A DNA stretch of 64,000 nucleotides from Actinomadura livida (GTDB lineage: Bacteria; Actinomycetota; Actinomycetes; Streptosporangiales; Streptosporangiaceae): the NCBI RefSeq assembly GCF_014648675.1, contig NZ_BMRO01000002.1, positions 540,355 to 604,354 of the forward strand. Direction: 5' to 3'. Under the pieces are notes generated by a model. It worked only from the letters and a program-made list of their open reading frames with translations. It was not told the origin of the DNA and did not search any database. The position numbers and the translations under genes are program-made. Positions 40,590-49,791 of the stretch are shown one piece after another (position 1 is the stretch's first letter; each line of letters begins with the position of its first letter).

Positions 40590-41525
40590 ATGACGAGGCC
40601 CCTGACAGGCGGCGGACCGGCGTCCGGGATCGACGAGCGCCATCCGCCGATCAAGCCTCGGCGCGTGTCCTTCGACTGGTCGGAGACGCCGCTGCACTGG
40701 GTGCCCGGCGACCCGGTCGCCACCCACATCATCAACTCGTTCCACATCGTCCTGCCCGAGGGCGAGAAGTGGTTCATCCAGTGCGTCAAGGACGCCCGCC
40801 CCTACATCAAGGACGAGCGGCTCCTGGAGGAGATCAAGGGCTTCATCGGGCAGGAGATGGTGCACGCCCGCTCCCACCAGGGCGTCCTCGACCAGATCCT
40901 GGAGGCCAACGGGATCGACGTCTCCAAGATCACCGACGCGGCGGCCAAGGGCAACGCGGACCGGCCAGCGCAGATGGCGGCGCTGAAGGAGAAGAACCCG
41001 CGGGTGTGGCGGCGCCGGCTGCGCTTCGAACTGGCCGCGGTCGCCTCGATCGAGCACTACACCGCCGTCCTCGGCCAGTGGATCATGGACAACGACAGGT
41101 TCGAGAAGGCCGGGGTCGACCCGACGATGCTGGACCTGCTGCGCTGGCACGGCGCGGAGGAGGTCGAGCACCGGTCGGTCGTGTTCGACGTGTACAAGGC
41201 GGTCGGCGGCGGCTACCTCACCCGCGTGGCCGCCTGGGTGGTGTCGCTGTTCTTCCTGTACTGGGCGCTGATCGGCGGGTCCCTGTACCTGCTCAAGCAG
41301 GACCCCACGATCAAGAAGAGGGTCACGCCGCTGCGCGTGTACCGGTCGTACCGGCGGTCCGTGCGGCTGGGGCACGTCCCCGGCATCGTCCGGCTGCTGC
41401 TCGGTGAGGCGCCCGTCTACCTCCGGCCGGGCCACCACCCGTCCAAGGTCTGCTCGACGCCGCGGGCGCTGGAGTACCTGATGCAGTCCCCCGCCGCGAG
41501 GGCGGCGGGTTACGACCCCTACTAG
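40590..41525 (+). CDS. Metal-dependent hydrolase family (PF10118-like) membrane-associated diiron-type protein
   Basis: 311 residues. Four acidic/His motifs suggest a ferritin-like diiron site: EMVHARSHQ, AAVASIEHYTAVL and RWHGAEEVEHRSV supply E..H and E..EH ligands. One hydrophobic helix (VAAWVVSLFFLYWALIGGSL) follows, then a basic segment. This pattern matches the bacterial family annotated as metal-dependent hydrolase. The true reaction is not known; an oxygenase or desaturase-like role is as likely as hydrolysis. Its stop codon lies within a palindrome that precedes the EphD-like gene. Confidence 0.75.
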   Translation: MTRPLTGGGPASGIDERHPPIKPRRVSFDWSETPLHWVPGDPVATHIINSFHIVLPEGEKWFIQCVKDARPYIKDERLLEEIKGFIGQEMVHARSHQGVLDQILEANGIDVSKITDAAAKGNADRPAQMAALKEKNPRVWRRRLRFELAAVASIEHYTAVLGQWIMDNDRFEKAGVDPTMLDLLRWHGAEEVEHRSVVFDVYKAVGGGYLTRVAAWVVSLFFLYWALIGGSLYLLKQDPTIKKRVTPLRVYRSYRRSVRLGHVPGIVRLLLGEAPVYLRPGHHPSKVCSTPRALEYLMQSPAARAAGYDPY

Positions 41526-41539
41526 AGTCCTCTAGACTC
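41522..41539. promoter_or_regulatory. Palindrome before the EphD-like gene
   Basis: CTAGAGtcCTCTAG (41522-41535) is a perfect palindrome with a two-base centre, overlapped by GAGTC/GACTC (41525-41529 with 41535-41539). It covers the stop of the upstream gene and lies 36 bases before the next start. It may be an operator; no T run for a terminator. Confidence 0.4.
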
Positions 41540-41574
41540 CCCTCACCCCCTAGCCCCTCCAGAGACACAACGAC

Positions 41575-43254
41575 ATGACACCCCCGGCGTCCCCCGTCAT
41601 CCGGCGGCGGGTCCGCGGCGACGGCGTCGACCTCGCCGTCTACGAGCAGGGCGACCGGTCGCGCCCGACCGTCCTGCTCGTCCACGGCTACCCCGACACC
41701 CATGCCGTCTGGGACGAGGTCGCCGAGCGGCTCGCCGAGCGGTTCCACGTCGTCCGGTACGACGTGCGCGGCGCCGGAGCGTCCTCCAGGCCGGCCGGGC
41801 GTCGGCGCTACATGTTCGAGTACCTGATGGGCGACATGCAGGCCGTGCTGGACGCCACCGCGCCCGAACGCAAGGTGCACCTGGTCGGGCACGACTGGGG
41901 CTCCATCCAGTCGTGGGAGGCGGTCTGCACGATGCCGGACCGCTTCGCCTCCTTCACCTCGATCTCCGGGCCGTGCCTGGACCATGTGGGGCACTGGATG
42001 CGCCGCAACCTCACCCGTCCTGCGCCGTCGAACCTCCGGCGGGCGGCCGGGCAGGCGGCGCGGTCCTGGTACATCTACGTCTTCCAGACGCCGCTGCTGC
42101 CGGAACTGATGTGGCGGGCCGGGTTCTCCCGGGTGTTCACCCGCGCGCTGGAGCGGGGTGAGGGCGTCCCCGCCCGTCCCGGGCATCCGGCCGAGAGCCT
42201 GGCGCGCGACGGCGCGTCCGGGACCGGGCTGTACCGGGCGAACATGCTGCGGCGGCTGCGCGGGCCGCTCGACCGGCGGACGGACGTGCCGACGCAGGTC
42301 ATCGTCCCCACCCGGGACCTGTTCGTCTCACCGCACCTGGTGGGAGGGCTCGCCGGCCGCGTGCCGAACCTGTCGGTCCGGCCCGTAGCCGCCGGCCACT
42401 GGGTGCCCCGCAGCCATCCGGACGCCGTCGCTCGCTGGATCGGCGAGCACGTCACCGGCGTCCAGGGCGGCCCGCTCTCCGCGGCCGAGTCCCGCGCGCT
42501 GCGCGGGGCCAGGGTGGCCGAGGGGCGGCGCGCCTTCGACGGCTCGCTCGTCGTCGTCACCGGCGCGGGCGGCGGCACCGGTCGCGCGACCGCGCTGGCG
42601 TTCGCCGAGCGCGGCGCCGAGGTCGTCGCCGCCGACATCGCCCCGGCCGCCGCGCAGCGGACCGCGGAACTCGCCGGGCTGCTCGGCCCGGCGGGGCACG
42701 CCTACACGGTGGACGTGACCGACCCCGCCGCCATGGAGGACTTCGCCAAGTCGGTGCTGCACGAGCACGGGGTGCCGGACGTCGTCGTCAACAACGCGGG
42801 CGCCCCCACGGCCGGGGCGTTCTTCGACCACTCCGCCGAGGACTGGAAGGCGGCCCTGGACGTCGATCTCTGGGGCGTCATCCACGGCTCGCGGCTGTTC
42901 GCCGCGCAGATGGCGGAGCGCAAGCAGGGCGGCCACATCGTCAACACCCTGTCCGCCGCCGCGTTCGCGCCGTCGCGCGCGCTGCCCGCCGCCGCCACCG
43001 GCGATGCGGCCGCGCTGATGCTGTCCGAATGCCTGCGCGCCGAGCTGAAGGGCAAGGGCATCGGGGTCAGCGCCGTCTGCGTGCCCGGCGGCGGCGCCGG
43101 GCGCGGGCCCGGCCCGGACGAGGTCGCGAAGCGGATCGTCGCCGCGGTCCGCGCCGACCGGGCCGTCGTGCCGGTCACGGCCGGGGCGAGGCTGCGCCGG
43201 GCGGCCTACCGCGTGTGCCCGCGCATCGTGCGCCTGCTGGCCCGCCGGGGCTGA
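41575..43254 (+). CDS. EphD-like alpha/beta hydrolase fused to a degenerate short-chain reductase
   Basis: 559 residues in two parts, as in mycobacterial EphD. Residues 1-300 form an epoxide-hydrolase-like domain: VLLVHGYPDTHAVWDEV, nucleophile Asp in GHDWGS, acid in PTRDLFVS and His in AAGHWVPRSHP. Residues 320-559 are an SDR: VVVTGAGGGTGRATALAFAE, VVNNAGAP and the catalytic Ser in NTLSAAAF. The SDR catalytic Tyr and Lys are gone: the YxxxK position reads Ala473-Ala-Thr-Gly-Asp477, and the substrate loop after VCVPGG is shortened. The first half should be active. The second half probably binds cofactor or substrate without catalysis. In mycobacteria EphD acts on mycolate epoxides; the substrate here is unknown. 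Confidence 0.88.
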   Translation: MTPPASPVIRRRVRGDGVDLAVYEQGDRSRPTVLLVHGYPDTHAVWDEVAERLAERFHVVRYDVRGAGASSRPAGRRRYMFEYLMGDMQAVLDATAPERKVHLVGHDWGSIQSWEAVCTMPDRFASFTSISGPCLDHVGHWMRRNLTRPAPSNLRRAAGQAARSWYIYVFQTPLLPELMWRAGFSRVFTRALERGEGVPARPGHPAESLARDGASGTGLYRANMLRRLRGPLDRRTDVPTQVIVPTRDLFVSPHLVGGLAGRVPNLSVRPVAAGHWVPRSHPDAVARWIGEHVTGVQGGPLSAAESRALRGARVAEGRRAFDGSLVVVTGAGGGTGRATALAFAERGAEVVAADIAPAAAQRTAELAGLLGPAGHAYTVDVTDPAAMEDFAKSVLHEHGVPDVVVNNAGAPTAGAFFDHSAEDWKAALDVDLWGVIHGSRLFAAQMAERKQGGHIVNTLSAAAFAPSRALPAAATGDAAALMLSECLRAELKGKGIGVSAVCVPGGGAGRGPGPDEVAKRIVAAVRADRAVVPVTAGARLRRAAYRVCPRIVRLLARRG

Positions 43255-43309
43255 ACACCGCCGTCCCGGGTACCCGTAGGGCGTCGCCCACCGGGAGGGA
43301 CGGTGCCCC

Positions 43310-44923
43310 ATGGCGGAGGCCGTGGTCATCGGAGCGGGGCCCAACGGGCTCGTCGCCGCGAACGTGCTGGCCGACGCCGGCTGGGACGTGGTGGTCCTCG
43401 AAGCGCAGCCCGAACCGGGCGGGGCCGTGCGCAGCGACCGGGGCGTCCACCCGGACTACGTCAGCGACGTGTGCAGCGCGTTCTACCCCCTCGGTGTCGC
43501 GTCCCCCGCCATGCGCGCCCTCGGCCTCGAACGGCACGGGCTGCGCTGGCGGCACGCGCCCGCCGTCCTCGCGCACCCGCTGCCGGACGGGCGGTGCGCC
43601 GTCCTCGAACGCGACCGGGACGCGACCGCCGCCGGGCTCGACGCGTTCGCGCAGGGCGACGGTGAGGCGTGGCTGCGCCTCTGCAGGCTCTGGGACGAGC
43701 TGGGGGACCCGCTCCTGCACGCCCTGCTCACACCGTTCCCGCCCGTCCGCGGCGCGCTCCCGCTGGCCGCGGCGGCGCGGCGCGCGGGCGGGCTCCGCGT
43801 CCTGCGCTCGCTGCTGTCGCCCGCGCGCACGTTCGGCGAGCACGAGTTCACCGGGCCGGGCGGCCCGGTGATGCTCGCCGGCGGGGCGCTGCACACCGAC
43901 ATGGCCCCGGAGACGGCGGGCGGGGCGCTGTTCGGCTGGCTGCTCGCCATGATCGGGCAGCGGTACGGCTGGCCGGTGGCCGAGGGCGGCGCGGGCGAGC
44001 TGACGGCGGCGCTGGTGCGGCGGCTGGAGTCCCGGGGCGGGCGGGTCCGCTGCGGCGCCCCGGTCGCGTCGGTCGTCGTCCGCGGCGGCCGGGCGCTCGG
44101 CGTCCGCACCGCGTCGGGCGAGCCGGTGCGCGCGACCCGGGCGGTGCTGGCGGACGTGGCGGCGCCCCTCCTCTACGGCGGGCTGGTCGGCTGGCAGGAC
44201 CTGCCCGGCACGCTCCGCGCGGACATGGACCGCTTCGACTGGGACCACGCCACGTTCAAGGTCGACTGGGCGCTGTCGGGCCCGATCCCCTGGGCGTCGC
44301 CCGGCGCTGCCCGTGCCGGGACCGTCCACCTCTCCCCCGGCATGGACGCGATGAGCGACTACAGCGCGCAGCTCGCCACCGGCCGCGTCCCGGCCGAGCC
44401 GTTCGCGATCCTCGGGCAGCTCACGACCGCGGACCCGTCCCGCTCCCCCGCCGGCACCGAATCGGCCTGGGCCTACACGCACGTCCCCCAGCGGGTGAAG
44501 GCCGACGCGGGGCCGGACGGCATCACCGGCATCTGGGACGAGCGCGAACGGGCCGCCATGGCCGCGCGCCTGAAGGACGCCCTGGAGCGTCTGGCCCCGG
44601 GCTTCCGCTCCTTGATCGCCGACCGCCGGATCACCGCCCCGCCCGCGTTCCGGGAGCACGACGCCAACCTGCGGAACGGCGCCCTCAACGGCGGCACCGC
44701 GATGCTCCACCAGCAGCTCGTGTTCCGGCCCGTGCCCGGCCTCGGCCGCGCCGAGACCCCGGTCGCCGGCCTGTACCTGGCGTCCGCGTCCGCCCATCCG
44801 GGCGGCGGCGTGCACGGCGCGTGCGGCGCGAACGCCGCCCGCGCCGCACTGGCCCACGCCTCCCCCGCGGGCCGCCTGCTGACGCCCGCCCTCGGCGCCC
44901 TCGGCCGCCTGCTCGCGCCGTAG
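43310..44923 (+). CDS. FAD-dependent oxidoreductase, phytoene desaturase-like
   Basis: 537 residues. VVIGAGPNGLVAANVLADAG is the FAD-binding start, followed by VVLEAQPEPGGAVRS. The C-terminal GLYLASASAHPGGGVHGACG is the second FAD contact of the carotenoid/retinol desaturase-like NAD(P)/FAD family. FDWDHATFKVDWALSGPIPW in the middle is typical of the actinobacterial subgroup. There are no other carotenoid genes nearby, so a role in carotenoid synthesis is not supported. GGGAGGGA lies upstream of the ATG. Confidence 0.85.
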   Translation: MAEAVVIGAGPNGLVAANVLADAGWDVVVLEAQPEPGGAVRSDRGVHPDYVSDVCSAFYPLGVASPAMRALGLERHGLRWRHAPAVLAHPLPDGRCAVLERDRDATAAGLDAFAQGDGEAWLRLCRLWDELGDPLLHALLTPFPPVRGALPLAAAARRAGGLRVLRSLLSPARTFGEHEFTGPGGPVMLAGGALHTDMAPETAGGALFGWLLAMIGQRYGWPVAEGGAGELTAALVRRLESRGGRVRCGAPVASVVVRGGRALGVRTASGEPVRATRAVLADVAAPLLYGGLVGWQDLPGTLRADMDRFDWDHATFKVDWALSGPIPWASPGAARAGTVHLSPGMDAMSDYSAQLATGRVPAEPFAILGQLTTADPSRSPAGTESAWAYTHVPQRVKADAGPDGITGIWDERERAAMAARLKDALERLAPGFRSLIADRRITAPPAFREHDANLRNGALNGGTAMLHQQLVFRPVPGLGRAETPVAGLYLASASAHPGGGVHGACGANAARAALAHASPAGRLLTPALGALGRLLAP

Positions 44924-45062
44924 CCTCTCCAACCGCGAGGTTTACCGCCGCGGGGTTTTCCCCGGCGCCGGAACGTGCGACCTTTGCAGAAAGCCCGGCG
45001 ACCGGCCCGCCCCCGGCGGGCGTCGCCCCCCGGGCACCCGAACCGGCACCGGAGCGTGACGA

Positions 45063-45497
45063 ATGCGGATTCGCGACATCCTGCGGAGGAAGGGAGACGC
45101 GGTGGCCACGGTGCGGCCCGAGGCCACCGTGCGGCAGCTGCTCTCCGTCCTGGCGGAGCACAACATCGGGGCCGCGGTGGTCTCGCCGGACGGCACGTCG
45201 ATCGCCGGCATCGCCTCCGAGCGCGACGTCGTGCGGTCGCTGCACGAGCGCGGCGCCGCGCTGCTCGACCGCCCCGTCTCCGACATCATGACCGCGGAGG
45301 TCCGCAGCTGCGGCCCGTCCGACAAGGTGGAGGACCTGCGCCGCGCCATGACCGAGCACCGGTTCCGGCACGTGCCCGTCGTCGAGGACGGGCGGCTCAC
45401 CGGCATCGTCAGCATCGGCGACGTGGTCAAGAGCGCCATCGACGAGCTCGAGAGCGAGCGCGAGCACCTGGTCGACTACATCCAGCGCGCCCCCTAG
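45063..45497 (+). CDS. CBS-domain protein
   Basis: 144 residues made of two CBS repeats: ATVRQLLSVLAEHNIGAAVV with ERDVVRSLHERG, then DIMTAEVRSCGPSDKVEDLR with VVEDGRLTGIVSIGDVVK. Such stand-alone pairs bind adenine nucleotides (AMP, ATP or SAM) and regulate partners. No fused effector domain is present. The ATG at 45063 has GGAG nine bases upstream. The gene is on its own; convergent with the MocR regulator. Confidence 0.9.
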   Translation: MRIRDILRRKGDAVATVRPEATVRQLLSVLAEHNIGAAVVSPDGTSIAGIASERDVVRSLHERGAALLDRPVSDIMTAEVRSCGPSDKVEDLRRAMTEHRFRHVPVVEDGRLTGIVSIGDVVKSAIDELESEREHLVDYIQRAP

Positions 45498-45535
45498 CCG
45501 GCGCGAACGCCGCTCCGACAGCGCTCAGAGGGCGC

Positions 45536-47002
45536 TCAGACGTAGGCGGGGAGGGACCGGGTCGCGGGGGCGGACTCGGCCTCCCGGTGGGCCAGCGCCA
45601 GGCGCTCGACGGCCGTGCGCAGCGTCTCCGGGGGCAGGACGTAGGGCAGCCGGACGTAGTCCTCCAGCACGCCGTCGACGCCGAAGACCGGGCCGGCGAC
45701 GACGCGGAGGCCGAGCCGCTCGGCCGTCTCGGCGAGCGGGGTGGCGATCGGCGCGCCGAGCCGCGCCCACAGCGACATGCCGCCCGCGGGCAGCCGGAAC
45801 TCCCAGCCGGGCAGCAGCGCGCGCAGCGCCCCCGCGAGCGCGTCGCGGCCGCGCAGCAGGCCCTCCGCGCGCTCGGTGCGCACCTCCGCCACCCGCAGCA
45901 GCAGCTCGCGCACGATCAGCTGCTCCAGCACCGGGCTCGCCATGTCGAACGGCTCGCGGGCCAGCACCAGCCGGCGCGCCAGCGGCGCGGTCGTGCGGAT
46001 CCACCCGATCCGCAGGCCGCCCCAGAACAGCTTCGACGCCGAGCCGATGGTGATGACCCGCCCGCCGGAGTCGAAGGCCGCCAGCGGCGGCTCCCGCGGC
46101 GCGTCGAGGTCGTGCGCGAGGTCGGCGAAGGTCTCGTCGGCGACGAGGAACGCGTCGGCGCGGCGGGCGGCGTCCACGAGCGCGGCGCGGCCGGCGGCCG
46201 GCATCAGGTGCCCGGTGGGGTTCTGGAAGTCCGGGATCGTGTAGGCCATCCGGACGGCCGCCTGCCGCATCGCGCCGGCGGCGAGCTCGACGTCCCAGCC
46301 CTCGTTGACGCCGACGGGGACGAGCCGGGCGCCGCGGCGCCGCAGCGTGCCGAGCGCGTGCGGGTAGGTGGGACGCTCGATCATGACGGCGTCCCCGGGC
46401 TCGATGAGGGTCTGCGTCAGCAGCGTGAACGCGTGCTGCGCGCCGGTGGTGACGACGATCTGGTCCGGGCCGGTGGGGACGCCGCGCGCGGTGTACCCGT
46501 CGGCGATGATCCGGCGGAGGCCCAGCAGCCCGGCGGGCTCGTAGCCGGGGCCGGAGCTGTAGCGGGGCAGCTCGTCGACGGCGGCGGCCACGGCCTCCCC
46601 GAAGATCGCCGGGGCGGCGGGGGTGGCGCAGCCGAGGTCGATGAAGTCGGCGTCGTCGGGCGGCGGGTGCGCCTTGCCGAAGCGCGCGCCCGCCTGCGCG
46701 GTCCGCGGATCGGCGGACGACATCCGCACCGGGGGCAGCACCGTCCAGCTCCCCGCGCCCTGGCGGCTCTGGATGTAGCCCTCGTCGCGGAGCCGGTCGT
46801 AGGCGGCGGTGACCGTGGTCCGGCTGACGCCGAGGGCGGCGGCCAGGTCCCGCTCGGCGGGCAGCCGGGTCCGCAGCGCGAGCCGCCCGTCGAGGACGAG
46901 GCCGCGCACCGACCGGGCCAGCGCGCCGTAGACGGGGCGCTCGCCCGACACGTCGCCCACCAGCCGCGCCAGGTGCTGCCCGCTCACATATCGAGTGCTC
47001 AC
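45536..47002 (-). CDS. MocR/PdxR-type regulator (GntR HTH fused to aminotransferase domain)
   Basis: 488 residues. An N-terminal GntR winged helix (LPAERDLAAALGVSRTTVTA, YDRLRDEGYIQSRQGAG) is joined to a class I aminotransferase-like domain that binds pyridoxal phosphate through the Lys in IGSASKLFWGG. IPDFQNPTGHLM is the other signature. I chose the GTG at 47002, giving MSTRYVSGQHLARL, as in related proteins. It is divergent from a YczE-like membrane protein; this pairing is common in actinobacteria, and the regulator probably controls it, using PLP or an amine as ligand. Confidence 0.9.
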   Translation of the reverse strand: MSTRYVSGQHLARLVGDVSGERPVYGALARSVRGLVLDGRLALRTRLPAERDLAAALGVSRTTVTAAYDRLRDEGYIQSRQGAGSWTVLPPVRMSSADPRTAQAGARFGKAHPPPDDADFIDLGCATPAAPAIFGEAVAAAVDELPRYSSGPGYEPAGLLGLRRIIADGYTARGVPTGPDQIVVTTGAQHAFTLLTQTLIEPGDAVMIERPTYPHALGTLRRRGARLVPVGVNEGWDVELAAGAMRQAAVRMAYTIPDFQNPTGHLMPAAGRAALVDAARRADAFLVADETFADLAHDLDAPREPPLAAFDSGGRVITIGSASKLFWGGLRIGWIRTTAPLARRLVLAREPFDMASPVLEQLIVRELLLRVAEVRTERAEGLLRGRDALAGALRALLPGWEFRLPAGGMSLWARLGAPIATPLAETAERLGLRVVAGPVFGVDGVLEDYVRLPYVLPPETLRTAVERLALAHREAESAPATRSLPAYV

Positions 47003-47021
47003 GCAAACCACTTTCGCACAT

Positions 47022-47043
47022 TGGACCTATCATTACCAGGCCA
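47022..47043. promoter_or_regulatory. Candidate MocR binding site
   Basis: TGGACCT (47022-47028) and AGGCCA (47038-47043) form an imperfect inverted repeat in the 93-base gap between the divergent MocR and YczE-like genes. On the minus strand TAATGAT within it resembles a -10 box for the regulator. Binding here could control both genes. Confidence 0.45.
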
Positions 47044-47095
47044 CTTTCCGTCAGAGTGGATCGATAGCTGGCCGATCGTTGCGAGGAGTAGGTAA

Positions 47096-47752
47096 ATGGC
47101 CTTGATGGTGCGCCGCCTGGTGCAGCTCTACGCGGGATTGGCCTTGTACGGGCTCGGGATCGCCCTGCAGGTGTCGTCGGGCCTCGGGAACGGGCCCTGG
47201 GACGTCCTCCACGAGGGACTGTCGCGCCGCCTCGGCCTGTCGATCGGCGCCTGGGTCGTCATCGCCGGCGCGGTGGTGATGCTCGCGTGGATCCCGCTCC
47301 GCCAGCGGCCCGGGATCGGGACGGTCAGCAACGCCCTGCTCATCGGCGTCTTCGCCGACCTGTTCCTCTGGCTGCTGCCCGCGCCGGAGGCGGCCGGCGC
47401 GCGCTGGGCCTACCTGATCACCGCCGTGCTGGTCGGCGGCTTCGCCACCGGCTGCTACATCGGCGCCGGGCTCGGCCCGGGGCCGCGCGACGGCCTGATG
47501 ACCGGGATCGCCGCGCGGGGCCACTCGCTCCGGGCGGTCCGGACGGGGATCGAGCTGACCGTGCTCGCCAGCGGCTGGCTGCTCGGCGGAACGGTCGGCG
47601 TCGGAACGGTCCTGTACGCGGTCGCGATCGGCCCGCTCACGCACGTCTTCCTGCCCGCGCTGACCATCCGGCCCCGGACCCCCGAGGCGACGCCCGAGAC
47701 GGCACCGGCCGAGACGGGCCCGGCGGCGCAGGCGGAGCCCAGCCGCTCCTGA
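47096..47752 (+). CDS. YczE/YyaS/YitT-family membrane protein
   Basis: 218 residues, about five or six membrane helices. The start VRRLVQLYAGLALYGLGIAL, followed by LGNGPWDVLHEGLS and the repeated YIGAGLGPGPRDGLMTGIA, is characteristic of the YczE branch. The family has no firm function; association with MocR regulators suggests transport of a vitamin B6-like compound or amine. GAGGAG lies nine bases before the ATG. The tail after about residue 190 is a Thr/Ala/Pro-rich disordered segment. Confidence 0.85.
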   Translation: MALMVRRLVQLYAGLALYGLGIALQVSSGLGNGPWDVLHEGLSRRLGLSIGAWVVIAGAVVMLAWIPLRQRPGIGTVSNALLIGVFADLFLWLLPAPEAAGARWAYLITAVLVGGFATGCYIGAGLGPGPRDGLMTGIAARGHSLRAVRTGIELTVLASGWLLGGTVGVGTVLYAVAIGPLTHVFLPALTIRPRTPEATPETAPAETGPAAQAEPSRS

Positions 47753-47759
47753 CCCGGGA

Positions 47760-48887
47760 TCAGCGGGCGAAGAGCCGGACGGCCTGCTCGGCCAGCGCGG
47801 CCAGCAGCGGCGCGGCCCCGGCCTTGAGCCCGGCCAGGTCGCGGGGGCCGTCGGCGATGCTGAACGCGGCGGTGAGCCCGAGCGCGTGCAGTTCGTCCAG
47901 CGGCCCGGCCACCCCGCCGGCCAGGGCGACGCACGGGACGCCGCGCTCCGCGGCGAGCGCGGCGACGGCGGAGACGACCTTGCCCGCCGCGCTCTGCCCG
48001 TCCACCCGCCCCTCCCCGGTCAGCACCAGGTCGGCGCCGTCGAGGGCGGCGGGAAGGCCGACGGCCTCGGCCACCAGGGGCGCGCCGGGGGACGGCTCGG
48101 CGCCGAGGAGGCCCACGAGGCCGCCGCAGGTGCCGCCGGCCGCGCCCGCCCCGGGCAGGTCGTGGACCCGGACGCCCGAGTGGGCGGCCAGCACGTCCGC
48201 GAACACGGTGAGGGCGGCGTCCAGCTCCCGCACCTGGGCGGGGGACGCGCCCTTCTGCGGGCCGAACACGGCGGCGGCGCCGGCCGGCCCGACGAGCGGG
48301 CTGGTCACGTCGCAGGCCACCCGGAAGCGGGTGGCGCGCACCGCGTGCGGCAGCCGGGAGCCGTCGATGCGGGCGAGGCGGGCGAGCGCCGCCCCGCCCG
48401 GCGGCAGCTCGGCGCCCGCGGCGTCCAGGAAGCGGACGCCGAGGGCGCGCAGCAGCCCGGTGCCGCCGTCGGTGCTGGCGCTGCCGCCGACGGCGACGAG
48501 GACCTCCCGGGCGCCGCGCCGGACCGCGTCCGCGATCAGCTCGCCGGTGCCGGTGGTGTCGGCGCGCAGCGGATCGGGCGGGACGTCCGCGACGAGCGGC
48601 AGCCCGGACGCCGCGGCGAGTTCCACCACGGCGGAGCGCCCGTCGCCGGAAAGCGCGTAGCGCGCCGCCACCGGCCGCCCGAGCGGGTCGGTGGCGGCCG
48701 TCTCGACCAGCTCGCCCGCGCGGGCGGTGCGGAAGCAGTCCAGGGTCCCCTCGCCGCCGTCCGCCATCGGCACCGCGGTCACCCGGGCGCCGGGCACGGC
48801 GCGGCGGACGCCCTCCGCGACGGCGGCGCAGACCTGCGCGGCGGACAGGCTGCCCTTGAACGAATCGGGCGCTACGACGACCCGCAC
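47760..48887 (-). CDS. Glycerate kinase
   Basis: 375 residues of the GlxK/GarK class, phosphorylating D-glycerate with ATP. The start RVVVAPDSFKGSLSAAQVCA is the family signature, with VPMADGGEGTLDCF, AVGGSASTDGGTGLLRALG and LTGEGRVDGQSAAGKVV further on. Length is normal. It converges on the YczE-like gene with a seven-base gap. Upstream, on the same strand, lies an uncharacterised protein whose stop is 13 bases away, so they may share a transcript. The product is 2- or 3-phosphoglycerate, depending on subclass. Confidence 0.92.
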   Translation of the reverse strand: MRVVVAPDSFKGSLSAAQVCAAVAEGVRRAVPGARVTAVPMADGGEGTLDCFRTARAGELVETAATDPLGRPVAARYALSGDGRSAVVELAAASGLPLVADVPPDPLRADTTGTGELIADAVRRGAREVLVAVGGSASTDGGTGLLRALGVRFLDAAGAELPPGGAALARLARIDGSRLPHAVRATRFRVACDVTSPLVGPAGAAAVFGPQKGASPAQVRELDAALTVFADVLAAHSGVRVHDLPGAGAAGGTCGGLVGLLGAEPSPGAPLVAEAVGLPAALDGADLVLTGEGRVDGQSAAGKVVSAVAALAAERGVPCVALAGGVAGPLDELHALGLTAAFSIADGPRDLAGLKAGAAPLLAALAEQAVRLFAR

Positions 48888-48900
48888 CGGCGGCCCGCGC

Positions 48901-49791
48901 TCAGTGTTCCGCGGCCAGCGTGGCGAGGACCGAGGAGAACTCCTCCGGCAGGACCAGGGAGTCGCCCTCGTAGCGGGTCTCGAGGTAGGTCAGCTCCCCG
49001 CCCCGCCACCAGTACAGGTGCGGGCTGAGGGAGCCCGGCCCCTCCTCGTAGGCGCGGTGCGCCTGGGCCTGCAGTTCGTTGGCCGCGGCCACCGCGGCGC
49101 GGTAGCGGGCCCTCGGGCACCCCTCGTTCAGGCGGAGCGGGTGGGCGACGATGAGGCTGCGGTTCGGGGCGATGACCAGCGCGCCGTACGGGCCGATCGA
49201 GAGGTACTCCTCCAGCCAGGCCAGGTGGGTCACGGCGTAGAACGTCCAGCCGTGCAGGACGGAGACGCGGACGCCGCCGAGGTCCTGCTCGTCCACCTGG
49301 AGCGGCCCGTCGCCGCGGACGTTGGCGCGGCCGAGCATGAACAGCGCGTCGCCGGAGACCGGCCAGCCGTTCATCTCCTCGGTGCTGACCGTCCGGACCG
49401 ACGTGGGCGTGTCGACGACCACGACCTCGATCAGGCCGGGCGCGAACGGCCGGGCGGCCAGGACGCCGTTGTCGGCCTCGGCCGGGTAGATGCGGGTGCG
49501 CAGCAGGTGCTGGGCGAGGTCGAAGTCGCTGAGGTCGAGCGGCTCCTCCATCGCGGTGACGATCGTGGTGACGTGGTCGGAGACCAGCGCGGGCCAGTCG
49601 TCGCGGGGCACCAGCCGCGCGAGCTGCCGCAGGTCGCGCATACTGACCGGCAGCCGCTTGGCGCCCTCCAGGATGACGACCTCGCCGGGCGCGTGGTGGC
49701 AGGAGTAGCCGAGGCTCTCGGCCACCAGGACGAGCAGCGAGTCGAGTGTCCCGTCGTCCCATGGGTCGGGGCGGGCGTGCCGGCCGCTCAT
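48901..49791 (-). CDS. Conserved actinobacterial protein of unknown function
   Basis: 296 residues with no signal peptide, membrane helix or recognisable motif. It opens MSGRHARPDPWDDGTLDSLL and has conserved-looking blocks such as LPVSMRDLRQLARLVPRDDW and SIGPYGALVIAPNRSLIVAH. The ATG overlaps the stop of the LD-carboxypeptidase gene by four bases (ATGA), so the two are translationally coupled. That suggests a link to peptidoglycan recycling, but nothing in the protein itself shows this. Soluble and mixed alpha/beta in appearance. Confidence 0.75.
   Translation of the reverse strand: MSGRHARPDPWDDGTLDSLLVLVAESLGYSCHHAPGEVVILEGAKRLPVSMRDLRQLARLVPRDDWPALVSDHVTTIVTAMEEPLDLSDFDLAQHLLRTRIYPAEADNGVLAARPFAPGLIEVVVVDTPTSVRTVSTEEMNGWPVSGDALFMLGRANVRGDGPLQVDEQDLGGVRVSVLHGWTFYAVTHLAWLEEYLSIGPYGALVIAPNRSLIVAHPLRLNEGCPRARYRAAVAAANELQAQAHRAYEEGPGSLSPHLYWWRGGELTYLETRYEGDSLVLPEEFSSVLATLAAEH

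Noticed and set aside
43310..44923. Carotenoid biosynthesis cluster
   Set aside because: The FAD oxidoreductase resembles phytoene desaturases, but no phytoene synthase, prenyl transferase or cyclase gene is near.
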